DNA of 33,618 nucleotides from Flavimobilis massiliensis (GCF_900240335.1 NZ_LT964980.1:1-33618), one strand, 5' to 3'; positions 1 through 7,011 are shown, counted from the first letter of the stretch. Program-made: numbers and translations. Notes: generated by a model not told the origin, from the sequence alone.

Positions 1-900
1 CCTGTAGAGGTAGACCCCGCCACTGTGCCCGATGAGGCAATCGCGGGGTACAGCCGTGACCAGTTGGTCAACGCAGCTCACATCCTCGAAGCGGGTCGGG
101 CGCTCAATCTAGGTGTGCGGGACCAAACCATCGGGGTGATGACAGCGATGGGTGAGTCCAGCCTCGTCGTCGTCGACCACGGCGACACCGCGGGGCCCGA
201 CTCGCGAGGGCTGTTTCAGCAGCGCTCCACCGGCTGGGGGTCCTACGAAGACCGCATGGATCCCCACATCAGTGCCACCAACTTCTTCAAGGCGCTGATG
301 ACGATCAAGGGTCGCGAGAACCTCACGCCCACCACCGTCGCTCACCGCACCCAACGCAACGCCGACCCCTGGCACTACGCGCCCTTCTGGCCTGCAGCGG
401 TCGAGGTGGTCGAAGTACTGTCTGGCATCAGCACCGGCTTGAAGTCTGACGGGCAATGCAGCGCTCCGCCCGGCGACGTGAGCTCCTCCGGATGGGCGGT
501 GCCAGGAGCCGGCCCGATCACCAGCCCGTACGGCATGCGGATGCACCCGATCGACAATGTGTGGCGACTCCACAGCGGGACCGACCTGGGCGGCGGCGGG
601 TGCGACGGCCCCATCTGGGCGGCTCAGGACGGCGCCGTGATCTTCTCCGGGTTCGACAGCGTCGGCAACGGCACCATCACCATCGACCACGGCGACGGCA
701 TCCAGACCTCCTACCTGCACCAACACGCATCCGGACTTCTCGTCCGCGAGGGCGACAAGGTCACCGCCGGACAGCAGATCGGCCGCGTCGGTAACTCCGG
801 GCAGTCCAAGGGTTGCCACCTCCACTTCATGGTCACCGTCAACGGCTCCCCCACCGACCCCGTGCCTTTCATGGCCGAGGTCGGCATCACGCTCGGCTAG
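1..900 (+). CDS. Conjugation peptidoglycan hydrolase (transglycosylase-like + M23 peptidase), 3' part
   Basis: This is the C-terminal part of a gene that starts at 33339 and crosses the circle junction; the joined gene is 1053 bp, 350 residues. It should cut peptidoglycan at the cell surface so the transfer channel can cross the wall. In full-length numbering there is a membrane anchor at 8-30, then a lysozyme-like region at about 78-190 with MGESSL (Glu103 the likely catalytic acid), GLFQQR and GWG. An M23 endopeptidase domain follows at about 220-335 with the zinc ligands HSGTD (His242, Asp246) and HLH (His324, His326). It plays the VirB1-like role of type IV secretion systems. It lies 3 bp after a lipoprotein gene and 13 bp before the FHA gene, in one operon. 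The domain calls are strong; the link to transfer rests on neighbours. Confidence 0.9.
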   Translation, partial: PVEVDPATVPDEAIAGYSRDQLVNAAHILEAGRALNLGVRDQTIGVMTAMGESSLVVVDHGDTAGPDSRGLFQQRSTGWGSYEDRMDPHISATNFFKALMTIKGRENLTPTTVAHRTQRNADPWHYAPFWPAAVEVVEVLSGISTGLKSDGQCSAPPGDVSSSGWAVPGAGPITSPYGMRMHPIDNVWRLHSGTDLGGGGCDGPIWAAQDGAVIFSGFDSVGNGTITIDHGDGIQTSYLHQHASGLLVREGDKVTAGQQIGRVGNSGQSKGCHLHFMVTVNGSPTDPVPFMAEVGITLG

Positions 901-913
901 GAAGGAGGACGCC

Positions 914-1729
914 ATGGGTACAGAACGCGAGCACGTCGCCGCCTGGCCGCGTATCAGCGCAACAGTGCGGCCAGACGGTACCGGCACGATGACCATCAAC
1001 GGCACCGAGCGACCGTGCGCGGCCCAGTCGGTCGACGAGCTGCGCACCGGGATCATCGCTCGCTGCGTCACGCTAGCCCGACGCCTGCACCGACCCGTGA
1101 GGCTCACAGTCGACGATGGAACTGTGTCGTGGGTGCTGGCCGTACGTGCCTCGGGCGTCGTGCAGCTCGTCGACGACGCAGGAGCGATCGCGGCCGCAGC
1201 GGACCTCGTCCCGCACGAGGGCCGCTGCCGAGCGTGCCGACACCTGGAGCCCGTCACGACCCCGGCCTGCAGCCAATGCGGGCTGGACGAGCCGCACAGG
1301 GTCGAGTCCGATCCGACCGTCTCTCGCCAGACGGTCCCCGAGGCCGCCGCGGCCACCGGCTCGCTCCACCAGGCCGAGCCCGGCACGGGTTCGCCGCTCG
1401 GACCGGTGCAGCGCGCGCTGCTCCTCGAGTTCGCGACGCGCTCGCCCGTGCAGACAGAGACCGGAGTCGCCGTCGGCCGCAATCCCGAACCAGTTGGCGG
1501 CCGACACCCCGTGCCGGTCGACAGCCCTGAGCGCATGCTCTCGCGCACCCACGCACTTATCGACCTCGACGAAGCAGGGCGCATCATCGTGACCGACTAC
1601 CACTCCGGCAATGGCATCGAGGCCCAGACCCTGCCGCCGGCGCGGCTCGAGCCCGGGACGCCCTACGTCGTCAGCCCCGGAACGCAGCTTCTGCTCGGTG
1701 ACGTTGCGGTTTTGGTCAGCCTCGCATGA
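914..1729 (+). CDS. FHA-domain protein with zinc ribbon
   Basis: A 271-residue cytoplasmic protein. The start is supported by a strong ribosome site (GAAGGAGG, 901-908). Residues 105-122 carry CxxC-x10-CxxC, a zinc ribbon. The C-terminal third (about 185-271) is a forkhead-associated domain: GR at 188-189, SRTH at 210-213 and SGNG at 231-234, the residues that contact phosphothreonine in this family. The N-terminal hundred residues are not recognised. It should therefore bind a Thr-phosphorylated partner, probably a substrate of a host Ser/Thr kinase. It is co-directional with the cell-wall hydrolase 13 bp upstream, and the next gene follows closely. Its partner and role in transfer are unknown. 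Confidence 0.8.
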   Translation: MGTEREHVAAWPRISATVRPDGTGTMTINGTERPCAAQSVDELRTGIIARCVTLARRLHRPVRLTVDDGTVSWVLAVRASGVVQLVDDAGAIAAAADLVPHEGRCRACRHLEPVTTPACSQCGLDEPHRVESDPTVSRQTVPEAAAATGSLHQAEPGTGSPLGPVQRALLLEFATRSPVQTETGVAVGRNPEPVGGRHPVPVDSPERMLSRTHALIDLDEAGRIIVTDYHSGNGIEAQTLPPARLEPGTPYVVSPGTQLLLGDVAVLVSLA

Positions 1730-1772
1730 TGGCCACGGCGTGTCCGAGAGCGTTGCTTATGTCGACACCGTC

Positions 1773-1778
1773 TAGTGT
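1773..1778 (+). promoter_or_regulatory. -10 box (TAGTGT) for a leaderless GTG start
   Basis: TAGTGT fits the actinobacterial TANNNT -10 pattern and ends 7 nt before GTG at 1786, so transcription would begin at or next to the start codon. TTGCTT at 1753-1758 is a poorly spaced (14 bp) -35 candidate. Inferred from spacing only. Confidence 0.4.
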
Positions 1779-1785
1779 TGGACTC

Positions 1786-2019
1786 GTGAACATTCAGCCC
1801 CGTCAGCGAGGATCGCTCGTCGATCCGCGGCGCCTCGGCCTCTGGGTCGAGCGCAGCGCCGACGAGCGACTGACCGCGATGGCCGGTTCTGTCGGTGCCA
1901 CCAAGTCGGCGTTGATGCAGTGGCTCATCGAGCAGGCTGACGTCGACGCAGCCGGGCGCCCCCGCGGCTGGGACTCGGATCACCCTCGCGCAGAGGAGCT
2001 GCCTCTCGACAGCCAATAA
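1786..2019 (+). CDS. Small ribbon-helix-helix-like protein
   Basis: A 77-residue protein if translation begins at GTG 1786; ATG 1726, overlapping the FHA gene's stop, would add 20 residues of poor composition. I prefer 1786 because a TANNNT box sits just upstream. The middle, from LGLWVERSADERL to LMQWLIEQAD, looks like a short strand followed by two helices, as in ribbon-helix-helix plasmid regulators of the CopG/Arc type. The tail is polar. It is the last gene before a hairpin terminator and the rep gene, so it could regulate rep or the preceding operon. The RHH call is by pattern only. Confidence 0.6.
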   Translation: MNIQPRQRGSLVDPRRLGLWVERSADERLTAMAGSVGATKSALMQWLIEQADVDAAGRPRGWDSDHPRAEELPLDSQ

Positions 2020-2025
2020 GAGCAA

Positions 2026-2057
2026 CGAACCCCCGCCCTTGGCGGGGCGGGGGTTCG
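2026..2057 (+). terminator. Hairpin terminator after the accessory operon
   Basis: A perfect 12-bp stem (2026-2037 with 2046-2057) around an 8-nt loop begins 6 bp after the stop at 2019. The arms are G/C rich and no T run follows, which is common in high-GC actinobacteria. It probably separates the FHA/RHH genes from rep. Confidence 0.75.
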
Positions 2058-2139
2058 AGAAGTTTGCGCCTGATCTGCTGATGTTTGGCGACTGAACCAG
2101 ATCAAGCGATGTGAGGAACCGGCTGGCTAGGCCGGGGCC
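2058..2139 (+). promoter_or_regulatory. Leader region upstream of rep
   Basis: This 82-bp gap holds TGATCTG (2071-2077) facing CAGATCA (2098-2104), and a small hairpin CCGGC (2119-2123) with GCCGG (2131-2135) just before the rep open frame. Such structure would suit copy-number control or an origin, but I see no iterons here. Confidence 0.35.
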
Positions 2140-4161
2140 TTGTTGTACCCATCAGAGCTGAACCCGAAGGGTGGTGCCATCATACAGTCGAATCCTGAGC
2201 CGAATCGAGACGACGCAGCGCTCGGCGCGTCGCCGTGGCACCTGACCGCCGCTCTGAGCCCTCGTCGGACCGTTCGCGTCGCCGCTGTCGACGCCTACGG
2301 AGAGGTCGTCAACACCTACTCCGCCGTCCGCCGTACGGATGGACCCGAGCCGACGTCGCCGTGGGCGATTTACCTTGCAGGGGACGACCACCGGTTCCGC
2401 TACCTGTGCTTCGACCTCGACGCGAAGGGGCCGGCGGGGAACACCCGCGTCGCGGAGGACACACGCGCTCTCACCGAGCTGCTCGAGCACGTAGGCCTCG
2501 ACGTCGTCGTCTGCGAGTCGGGACCCGGCGGTGGCCGACACGTCTGGACCGCACTGGCCGAGACGGTCGACGCTGACGTGGTTGCCACCCTGGCACGACT
2601 GGCACGCCACATCTGCCCGACCCTCGACCTTTCCTGCCTGACCAACGCGGCTACCGGCTGTGTCCGCCCACCAGGCTCCCCTCACCGCAAGGGCGGGCGG
2701 TCGACGATCCTGCGCGGCGACGTCGCCGCACTCCTGGTGCCGCAGGGCACCTCGCGGCAGGTCGCAAGTCTCGTCGAGCTGCTTGCGGCACGAGTCCACA
2801 GCGCTGGCACCGTGGTGAGCCCCGAACCGCACAAGCCGCTCCCTCTCGACGAGCACGCCCGCATCTATCTCCCCGGAGCGCGCCGTGATCTACCGGCGGT
2901 CTCTGCTGCGGCGCTGCGTGAGGACGCAGCATCCGGTGACGCTTCCGCCGTCGCATGGAGAATCCTCATCGGCGCGGCCGCCGCGCACTGGCGTTTTGCC
3001 GACGTTGCCGAGCTCGTCGACCGCTCCCCCGGCCTCGAGCACATCCGAACCGAGCGTGATCGAGGGACGCGAACGCCCCGTACCCGCCTCGAAGCCACCC
3101 GCATCCTTCAGCGCCAGTGGGACAAGGCCGTGCGGTATGTCGCGAGCACGGGCCGGCAGATCGGCGATGACCCGACCTTCGACGCGCGTGCCGGCGCTGT
3201 CACAGCTCTCGTGAGGGACGTGCAGACCCGCGCGGACGCAGCAGGCGGCCGTTGGGTGACCGGCGGAGGCCCTGCAGACCGCCGTGTACTCGACGTTGTG
3301 AGCCTGCTGGCGCTCGAGGCAGTCACAGCCACCGTCGAAGCGGACATCCGCCGGGTGGCGATGCTCGCCGGCATTGGCCGGGAGACGGTCCGCACAGCGC
3401 TGCACAGGCTCGCAGCAGAGGGCTGGATCGTTCGCGCGCAGGAGTCGATGGGCGCCCGCGGAGCGCAGTGGACGATCGACCCCCAGAGCACTTTCCACAG
3501 GGATATCGAACGTGCCCGGTCACAAGCGGACCCGCGCCCCGCAGGGGCCGGGTCCGCAGAGAGAGCAACCCTCCTCGCCACGCTCGCCGACCGCACGACG
3601 GCCTCGACGCACGACGTGTTCGCCCCTGCCCCCGGCCTCGGCGCTCTTGCAGGGAACGTCTACGGGCGACTGTCCGGCTCCGCTCCCCTACAGACTTCCG
3701 AGGTCGCGGCTCTCACAGGTATGAGCGTTCGCGACGCAGTGCGCGTCCTCGGCCGTCTTGAGGCCGTAGGGCTTGCTGGTGTTCGTGCTGGCGGTTGGCG
3801 CCGCGCAGCGGCTGGGCGACGCGATGCAGTGTCCCGTGTTCTGAACGTCGACGGGCTGCTCGCCCGACGACAGCAGGCGTATGCCATTGAGCGTGAACTG
3901 TGGGCGTGGTGGCAGGCTGAGGACGCGTGGATGAGAGCTCCTCGACGTACTGACGCTAAGCGTCGCGCCGGTCGGGGGCAGCTGTCCCTCCTCCCGGAGC
4001 CTGGGACCCATGCCTTCGGCGCCCACCCGAGAACACCTGACGGCCGCCTCAACTGGCGCGAAGCACGCCGCATCCTCATCGAGGACCGTAGCGGCCGCGC
4101 TCACCTGCGGGGTTCATCAGCAGGCGCGGTCGGAGTTAGCGGTCTCGTGGCAGCGGCCTGA
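2140..4161 (+). CDS. Plasmid replication protein, AEP primase-like with HTH regions
   Basis: Up to 673 residues. The start is uncertain: TTG 2140 is the first in-frame candidate, no ATG or GTG lies near, and conserved-looking sequence begins around residue 31 (SPWHLTAA). Three motifs fit an archaeo-eukaryotic-primase (prim-pol) fold: acidic FDLD at 91-94, GGGRH at 130-134, and CVRPPGSPHRKGG at 174-186. The middle is unassigned. Two winged-helix/HTH-like regions follow, near 390-435 (from RRVAMLAGIGRETV) and 530-560 (LQTSEVAALTGMSVRDAV). This is the layout expected of an actinobacterial Rep that binds its origin and primes synthesis. No other replication candidate is present on the circle, which supports the call. 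A host-independent primase that is not the initiator is the alternative. Confidence 0.75.
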   Translation: MLYPSELNPKGGAIIQSNPEPNRDDAALGASPWHLTAALSPRRTVRVAAVDAYGEVVNTYSAVRRTDGPEPTSPWAIYLAGDDHRFRYLCFDLDAKGPAGNTRVAEDTRALTELLEHVGLDVVVCESGPGGGRHVWTALAETVDADVVATLARLARHICPTLDLSCLTNAATGCVRPPGSPHRKGGRSTILRGDVAALLVPQGTSRQVASLVELLAARVHSAGTVVSPEPHKPLPLDEHARIYLPGARRDLPAVSAAALREDAASGDASAVAWRILIGAAAAHWRFADVAELVDRSPGLEHIRTERDRGTRTPRTRLEATRILQRQWDKAVRYVASTGRQIGDDPTFDARAGAVTALVRDVQTRADAAGGRWVTGGGPADRRVLDVVSLLALEAVTATVEADIRRVAMLAGIGRETVRTALHRLAAEGWIVRAQESMGARGAQWTIDPQSTFHRDIERARSQADPRPAGAGSAERATLLATLADRTTASTHDVFAPAPGLGALAGNVYGRLSGSAPLQTSEVAALTGMSVRDAVRVLGRLEAVGLAGVRAGGWRRAAAGRRDAVSRVLNVDGLLARRQQAYAIERELWAWWQAEDAWMRAPRRTDAKRRAGRGQLSLLPEPGTHAFGAHPRTPDGRLNWREARRILIEDRSGRAHLRGSSAGAVGVSGLVAAA

Positions 4162-4172
4162 CCCAACCGGAA

Positions 4173-4427
4173 TCAGTACCGCAGCGGTTCACACGCCTCG
4201 ACGGGCACCCACGCTCGCCAGATGCCCCAGTCGGGGTCGTGCTGCTCGACGCAGAGCATGCCGGGAGCGCGCGCGGTGACGTCGAGGTCGAGGGTGACGG
4301 TGTCCCCGGCGTAGGTGGGGGCGGTGACGCGGGCGCGGCGGGGCGTGTCGTAGACGGCCTGCGGGCCGGTGTGGGGATGGGTGACGAGGAGGCGGGCGTA
4401 GCTGACGCCCCGCTTGTCGGTGAGCAT
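4173..4427 (-). CDS. Hypothetical protein, 84 residues
   Basis: Starts at ATG 4427 and reads leftward, ending 11 bp after the rep stop so the two genes converge. It has normal protein composition, with strand-rich stretches such as TVTLDLDVTAR, two Trp near the end, one Cys at about 68 and another near the C-terminus. No family is recognised. It is divergent from the 4507 gene, and the gap holds two copies of a 14-bp palindrome. A candidate promoter on this strand (TACACA at 4490-4495, 17 bp, TACACT at 4467-4472, all on the complement) overlaps the first palindrome. Co-regulation with the rightward operon is inferred from this. Confidence 0.6.
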   Translation of the reverse strand: MLTDKRGVSYARLLVTHPHTGPQAVYDTPRRARVTAPTYAGDTVTLDLDVTARAPGMLCVEQHDPDWGIWRAWVPVEACEPLRY

Positions 4428-4466
4428 GGATCCAGTGTGCGACGTCGTCGAGGTTGGTCGCGCGAA

Positions 4467-4506
4467 AGTGTAGACTGGTCTACAGATCGTGTGTAGACTG
4501 ATCTAC
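4467..4506. promoter_or_regulatory. Twin-palindrome operator over a divergent promoter
   Basis: GTAGACTGGTCTAC (4470-4483) and GTAGACTGATCTAC (4493-4506) are near-identical palindromes exactly 23 bp apart. On the + strand TAGACT in the first (4471-4476) could be the -35 and TAGACT in the second (4494-4499) the -10, with a 17-bp spacer. The second palindrome ends at the base before ATG 4507, so the message should be leaderless. A repressor bound here would block both hexamers and probably the leftward promoter too. Confidence 0.65.
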
Positions 4507-4887
4507 ATGGGCAGCCGGTACTTCCGCATCCAGCCCGCCGACCGCGACACCGTAGTCCTCCTCGACCCGGCCCGCTGGAACTCCCGCAACTACGGCGGCG
4601 AGAAGTACATCGACGGCCCCGACGGCGAGGAGATTGAGGACGTCCGCCACGGCGTCTCCGTCTGCGAGTCCGTCGAGGAGCTCGCCACCTACATCGCCCA
4701 GTCCGGCGTCCCGGTCGCCGACCAGGCCGTCATCGTCGAGCTCGAGGCCGACCTCGCCGACGACGAGGACCACGACGCCCACCTCGGCGCCTGCCTCGTC
4801 CACCCCACCGCCGTCATCGGCACCACCGTCGTCGGCGACGAGTTCTACGACCTCGTCAACGCCGCCCACGACGCCATCTACGCCTGA
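4507..4887 (+). CDS. Hypothetical acidic protein, first gene of an unknown cassette
   Basis: 126 residues from ATG 4507, chosen because the -10 box lies 7 nt upstream; GTG 4489 would add six residues inside the operator. The protein is very acidic, with clusters such as ADLADDEDHDAH and GPDGEEIED. An N-terminal stretch (RYFRIQPADRDTVVLLDP) is followed by a segment resembling a small alpha/beta fold. There is no signal peptide, membrane segment or catalytic motif I can name. It is followed after 12 bp by the 4900 gene. Function unknown. Confidence 0.65.
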   Translation: MGSRYFRIQPADRDTVVLLDPARWNSRNYGGEKYIDGPDGEEIEDVRHGVSVCESVEELATYIAQSGVPVADQAVIVELEADLADDEDHDAHLGACLVHPTAVIGTTVVGDEFYDLVNAAHDAIYA

Positions 4888-4899
4888 TCGGAGACCGGC

Positions 4900-5283
4900 A
4901 TGTACGACATCGACACCCACGGCGCGTGGCTCGGCGACGCAGCCGACGACCTCACCCCCGAGCAGCTCGAGCGCTTCGCCGCCGAGTGGGACGAGATCTC
5001 CGCCCGCTACCCGACCCGCGACGATGACGATGAGGCCAACGCAGCGCTGTCCGCGTGCGTGCAGTACCTCCTCGAGGAGGCGACCGTCGAGGCCGCGGGC
5101 ATCGAGCGCCGGCGCACCCAGCGCGCCGAGATGCTCGCGCTCGCCGCAGCCCGGCAGGTCGCACGTATGGCCGCGCTCGACGGTATGCCCAAGGCGACCG
5201 CGGCGCGGACCGCAGGCGTCGACCGCATGACGTTGCTCAAGGACCTCGGCGAGCGCCCCGCCCGACGCACGGCGAGGAGCTGA
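4900..5283 (+). CDS. Hypothetical protein with C-terminal HTH
   Basis: 127 residues from ATG 4900, with GGAG 9 bp upstream. The N-terminal half is acidic and helical (LTPEQLERFAAEWDEI). From about residue 65 it becomes a charged helix (ERRRTQRAEMLALAAARQVARM) leading into a helix-turn-helix-like end, MPKATAARTAGVDRMTLLKDLG (shown here in part: KATAARTAGVDRMTLLKDL). It may recognise the twin palindromes upstream of this operon, which would make the cassette autoregulated; that is inference. The family is not recognised. Confidence 0.65.
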   Translation: MYDIDTHGAWLGDAADDLTPEQLERFAAEWDEISARYPTRDDDDEANAALSACVQYLLEEATVEAAGIERRRTQRAEMLALAAARQVARMAALDGMPKATAARTAGVDRMTLLKDLGERPARRTARS

Positions 5284-5284
5284 C

Positions 5285-5542
5285 GTGCTGATCTTCGTGG
5301 CCCGCAAGCGCGAGGACCTGCTCGACGAGACGTGGGCCGCGGTCTGCTCCTCGTCGAGCTACGAGGACGCCGCGCAGCAGATGACGGACAACGTCGTTAT
5401 CTACGCGGGCGCCCCCTACGCGACGAGTGACACCGCGCCCTACCAGGTCGAGGTCCGCGTCCAGCCCAAGGGCCGCCCCGAGAGCGAGCGCTACACGATG
5501 GGGCTGTGGGCACGCCGGTTCGGCCCCGGCAGCGAGTCCTAG
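5285..5542 (+). CDS. Hypothetical protein, 85 residues
   Basis: Starts at GTG 5285, 1 bp after the previous stop, with GAGGAG 8 bp upstream. It begins LIFVARKREDLLDE and continues with a mixed helix/strand sequence; a strand-rich segment (YQVEVRVQPKGRP) comes near the end. There is one Cys and no membrane segment. It is translationally coupled to its neighbours on both sides, so it probably works with them. No family recognised. Confidence 0.6.
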   Translation: MLIFVARKREDLLDETWAAVCSSSSYEDAAQQMTDNVVIYAGAPYATSDTAPYQVEVRVQPKGRPESERYTMGLWARRFGPGSES

Positions 5543-5544
5543 CC

Positions 5545-6051
5545 GTGGCACGGCGCCGCGAGACGGCCGTGACACGGCCCGGCGAGCCCGTGCGCATGGC
5601 CGCGGCCGGACGCGTGTGCGGGCAGGTCGCCGGCCCCGAGTGGTGCGAGCGTGACGTCCTGGCGCGCGGCCTGTGCCGACCGCACTACCGGCGCGCAGCC
5701 AAGGGGCTCCCACTCGACCCGGACGGCGGGCGCCTGGTTGGGGTGACGCCGTCCGGACACGGGGTGTGGGGCGTGCTCGAGGAGCGCGAGGACCGCCTGC
5801 GGTGCCACGAGTGCGGCGGCTGGTACGTCGCGCTCGGCGTGCACGTCGGCATGGTGCACGACGGCGCGCACGCCTACCGGCTCGCGCACGGCCTGCTCAT
5901 GTCGACGTCGCTCAACGCCGGGCCGTTGCGGGAGCGGCTCTCGCAGGCAGCGAGAGCAACGGCGGACCGACTGCCCCCGCCCCCGCCGCAGAGCGACCTC
6001 GCGCGGGAGCGGGCCGAGCGCGGAGTGCGGCTCCGCCGTCGTCCGGGGTGA
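5545..6051 (+). CDS. MucR-like zinc-finger protein
   Basis: 168 residues from GTG 5545, 2 bp after the previous stop; an upstream ATG (5506) lies inside the preceding gene and is rejected. Two metal-binding patterns are visible. The first, around residues 20-45, has Cys/Cys followed by GLCRPHYRR, a short knuckle often seen next to HNH or phage DNA-binding proteins. The second, around 85-115, reads LRCHECGGWYVALGVHVG then MVHDGAHAYRLAHGL, the pattern of actinobacterial MucR/Ros-type single zinc fingers. It should bind DNA as the transcription factor of this cassette. The tail is proline and arginine rich. The pairing of two zinc modules is noteworthy. Confidence 0.7.
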   Translation: MARRRETAVTRPGEPVRMAAAGRVCGQVAGPEWCERDVLARGLCRPHYRRAAKGLPLDPDGGRLVGVTPSGHGVWGVLEEREDRLRCHECGGWYVALGVHVGMVHDGAHAYRLAHGLLMSTSLNAGPLRERLSQAARATADRLPPPPPQSDLARERAERGVRLRRRPG

Positions 6052-6330
6052 ACGACGAACCCTTCGGCGCAGCGATCGACCGCACCGGCATTGCCACGAT
6101 TACCGGCAATGGGGGTACTCCCGCAGCCCGTGTGCACCGGGACCGGGATTCCCGGCCCACAGGAAGAGCGCCTGTGGACCGCGAACCCTGCAGCTCTCGG
6201 AGTGGGTGGCTACCGCCGCTGCCGTGTGGGTCACCAAGGCGTCCCCCCGCGAGGCTTGAACGTAACGGAGCGCTGTCGTGACGGTGCCGGGGTTGCGTGA
6301 GAGCAAGCAAGTGCCAGATCCAAGTTTGTG
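6052..6330. other. Non-coding region with several hairpins
   Basis: No convincing gene. It contains CATTGCC (6089-6095) facing GGCAATG (6105-6111), a 13-bp near-palindrome CCGGGATTCCCGG (6143-6155), and CCACAGG (6157-6163) facing CCTGTGG (6171-6177). The last two are consecutive and may be the terminator of the upstream cassette or part of a small RNA. Confidence 0.4.
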
Positions 6331-6332
6331 GA

Positions 6333-6390
6333 ACTAATGCCACTGTTGCCGTTGCGCGGCGACGCCACTAATGGTACCATTAGAGTTACA
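6333..6390 (+). promoter_or_regulatory. Redoxin promoter with palindromic operator
   Basis: CTAATGGTACCATTAG (6368-6383) is a perfect 16-bp palindrome. It overlaps TACCAT (6375-6380), a -10 that sits 17 bp after TTGCGC (6352-6357). A degenerate copy (ACTAATG at 6333-6339 and onward) lies 34 bp upstream. Both copies end in GTTRC, as do the operators before parA at 7094-7135, suggesting one shared binding protein. Confidence 0.6.
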
Positions 6391-6423
6391 AGCGGTAAGA
6401 GGGTTGGGTGATGGGAGGCGGCG

Positions 6424-6672
6424 ATGATGGCAGTGACGGTCTACAGCACCGGTGCAGGATGCATGCGGTGCGTCATGACGATCAAGGCGCTCGTTGAGGC
6501 GGGCATCCCTCACGTCGAGGTCGACGTAAGGGAATCGCCGGCCGCTCTCGAGTACATCACCGGCGACCTTGGGTACACCGAAGCGCCCGTGTGTGTGGTC
6601 GAGGACGGAACAGGAGAGAACCACTGGTCCGGATTTCGCCCCGACCACATCCGAAGCGTCGCTGCTGCCTGA
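6424..6672 (+). CDS. nrdH: NrdH-type redoxin (glutaredoxin-like)
   Basis: 82 residues; ATG 6424, with 6427 as a one-codon alternative, preceded by GGGAGG. The thioredoxin-fold redox motif CMRC is at 13-16, and the C-terminal half carries the cis-Pro segment (APVCVVEDG) and WSGFRPD, the latter characteristic of NrdH. NrdH proteins pass electrons from thioredoxin reductase to class Ib ribonucleotide reductase. No nrdE/F/I is present, so the plasmid copy would serve a host reductase or another disulfide target. It stands alone behind its own palindrome-bearing promoter, directly ahead of the par locus. Confidence 0.85.
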   Translation: MMAVTVYSTGAGCMRCVMTIKALVEAGIPHVEVDVRESPAALEYITGDLGYTEAPVCVVEDGTGENHWSGFRPDHIRSVAAA

Positions 6673-6679
6673 CGGCGGC

Positions 6680-6691
6680 AAGAGTACTATT
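6680..6691. promoter_or_regulatory. Additional par-like palindrome
   Basis: AAGAGTACTATT matches 10 of 12 bases of the AACAGTACTGTT palindromes before parA and lies 7 bp after the redoxin stop. It is probably a weaker site for the same protein. Confidence 0.4.
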
Positions 6692-6825
6692 ACCACCAAT
6701 GCCCCTGTTGGGGGTGTAGCGGCGAGGCGCCTCATGGCCGCGAGGCTCGCAGCACTCAAGAATGTCGGTGGCGCGTGATGTGCTCCGATGAGGTCCAGAC
6801 GCACTCGAAGCCCCCGAGGTGAAGC

Positions 6826-7011
6826 ATGAACTCTCGTCTTATCGCAGCTTGCACGGTTGGCCTTGGCGCCTCCGTTGCAATGACCATCGGCAGCTCGCTC
6901 GAAGCCAGCAGGGCCATCATGGTCTCGCTTGCGACGATCCTCGTCGTCGCCGGCATCGTAGCGATCGTTGAGATCAGGCGACAGCGACGCAGCCCCGACG
7001 ATCGACCCTGA
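6826..7011 (+). CDS. Small membrane protein
   Basis: 61 residues from ATG 6826, with GAGGTGA 5-11 bp upstream. Two hydrophobic helices are predicted by eye, about 4-22 and 30-50, followed by a basic cytoplasmic tail (IRRQRRSPDDRP). No family is recognised. It lies between the redoxin and parA, 145 bp before the latter, with no obvious promoter of its own, so it may be read from the redoxin promoter. Small size makes this a moderate call. Confidence 0.5.
   Translation: MNSRLIAACTVGLGASVAMTIGSSLEASRAIMVSLATILVVAGIVAIVEIRRQRRSPDDRP

Noticed and set aside
109..1587. A long leftward open frame opposite the hydrolase and FHA genes
   Set aside because: Low-complexity Arg/Ser/Ala reading opposite clear domain-bearing genes; high GC keeps such frames open.
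4480..5307. A 275-codon leftward frame opposite the 4507-5283 genes
   Set aside because: Val/Gly/Asp-rich mirror of the real genes' codon bias, and it would cross the operator.
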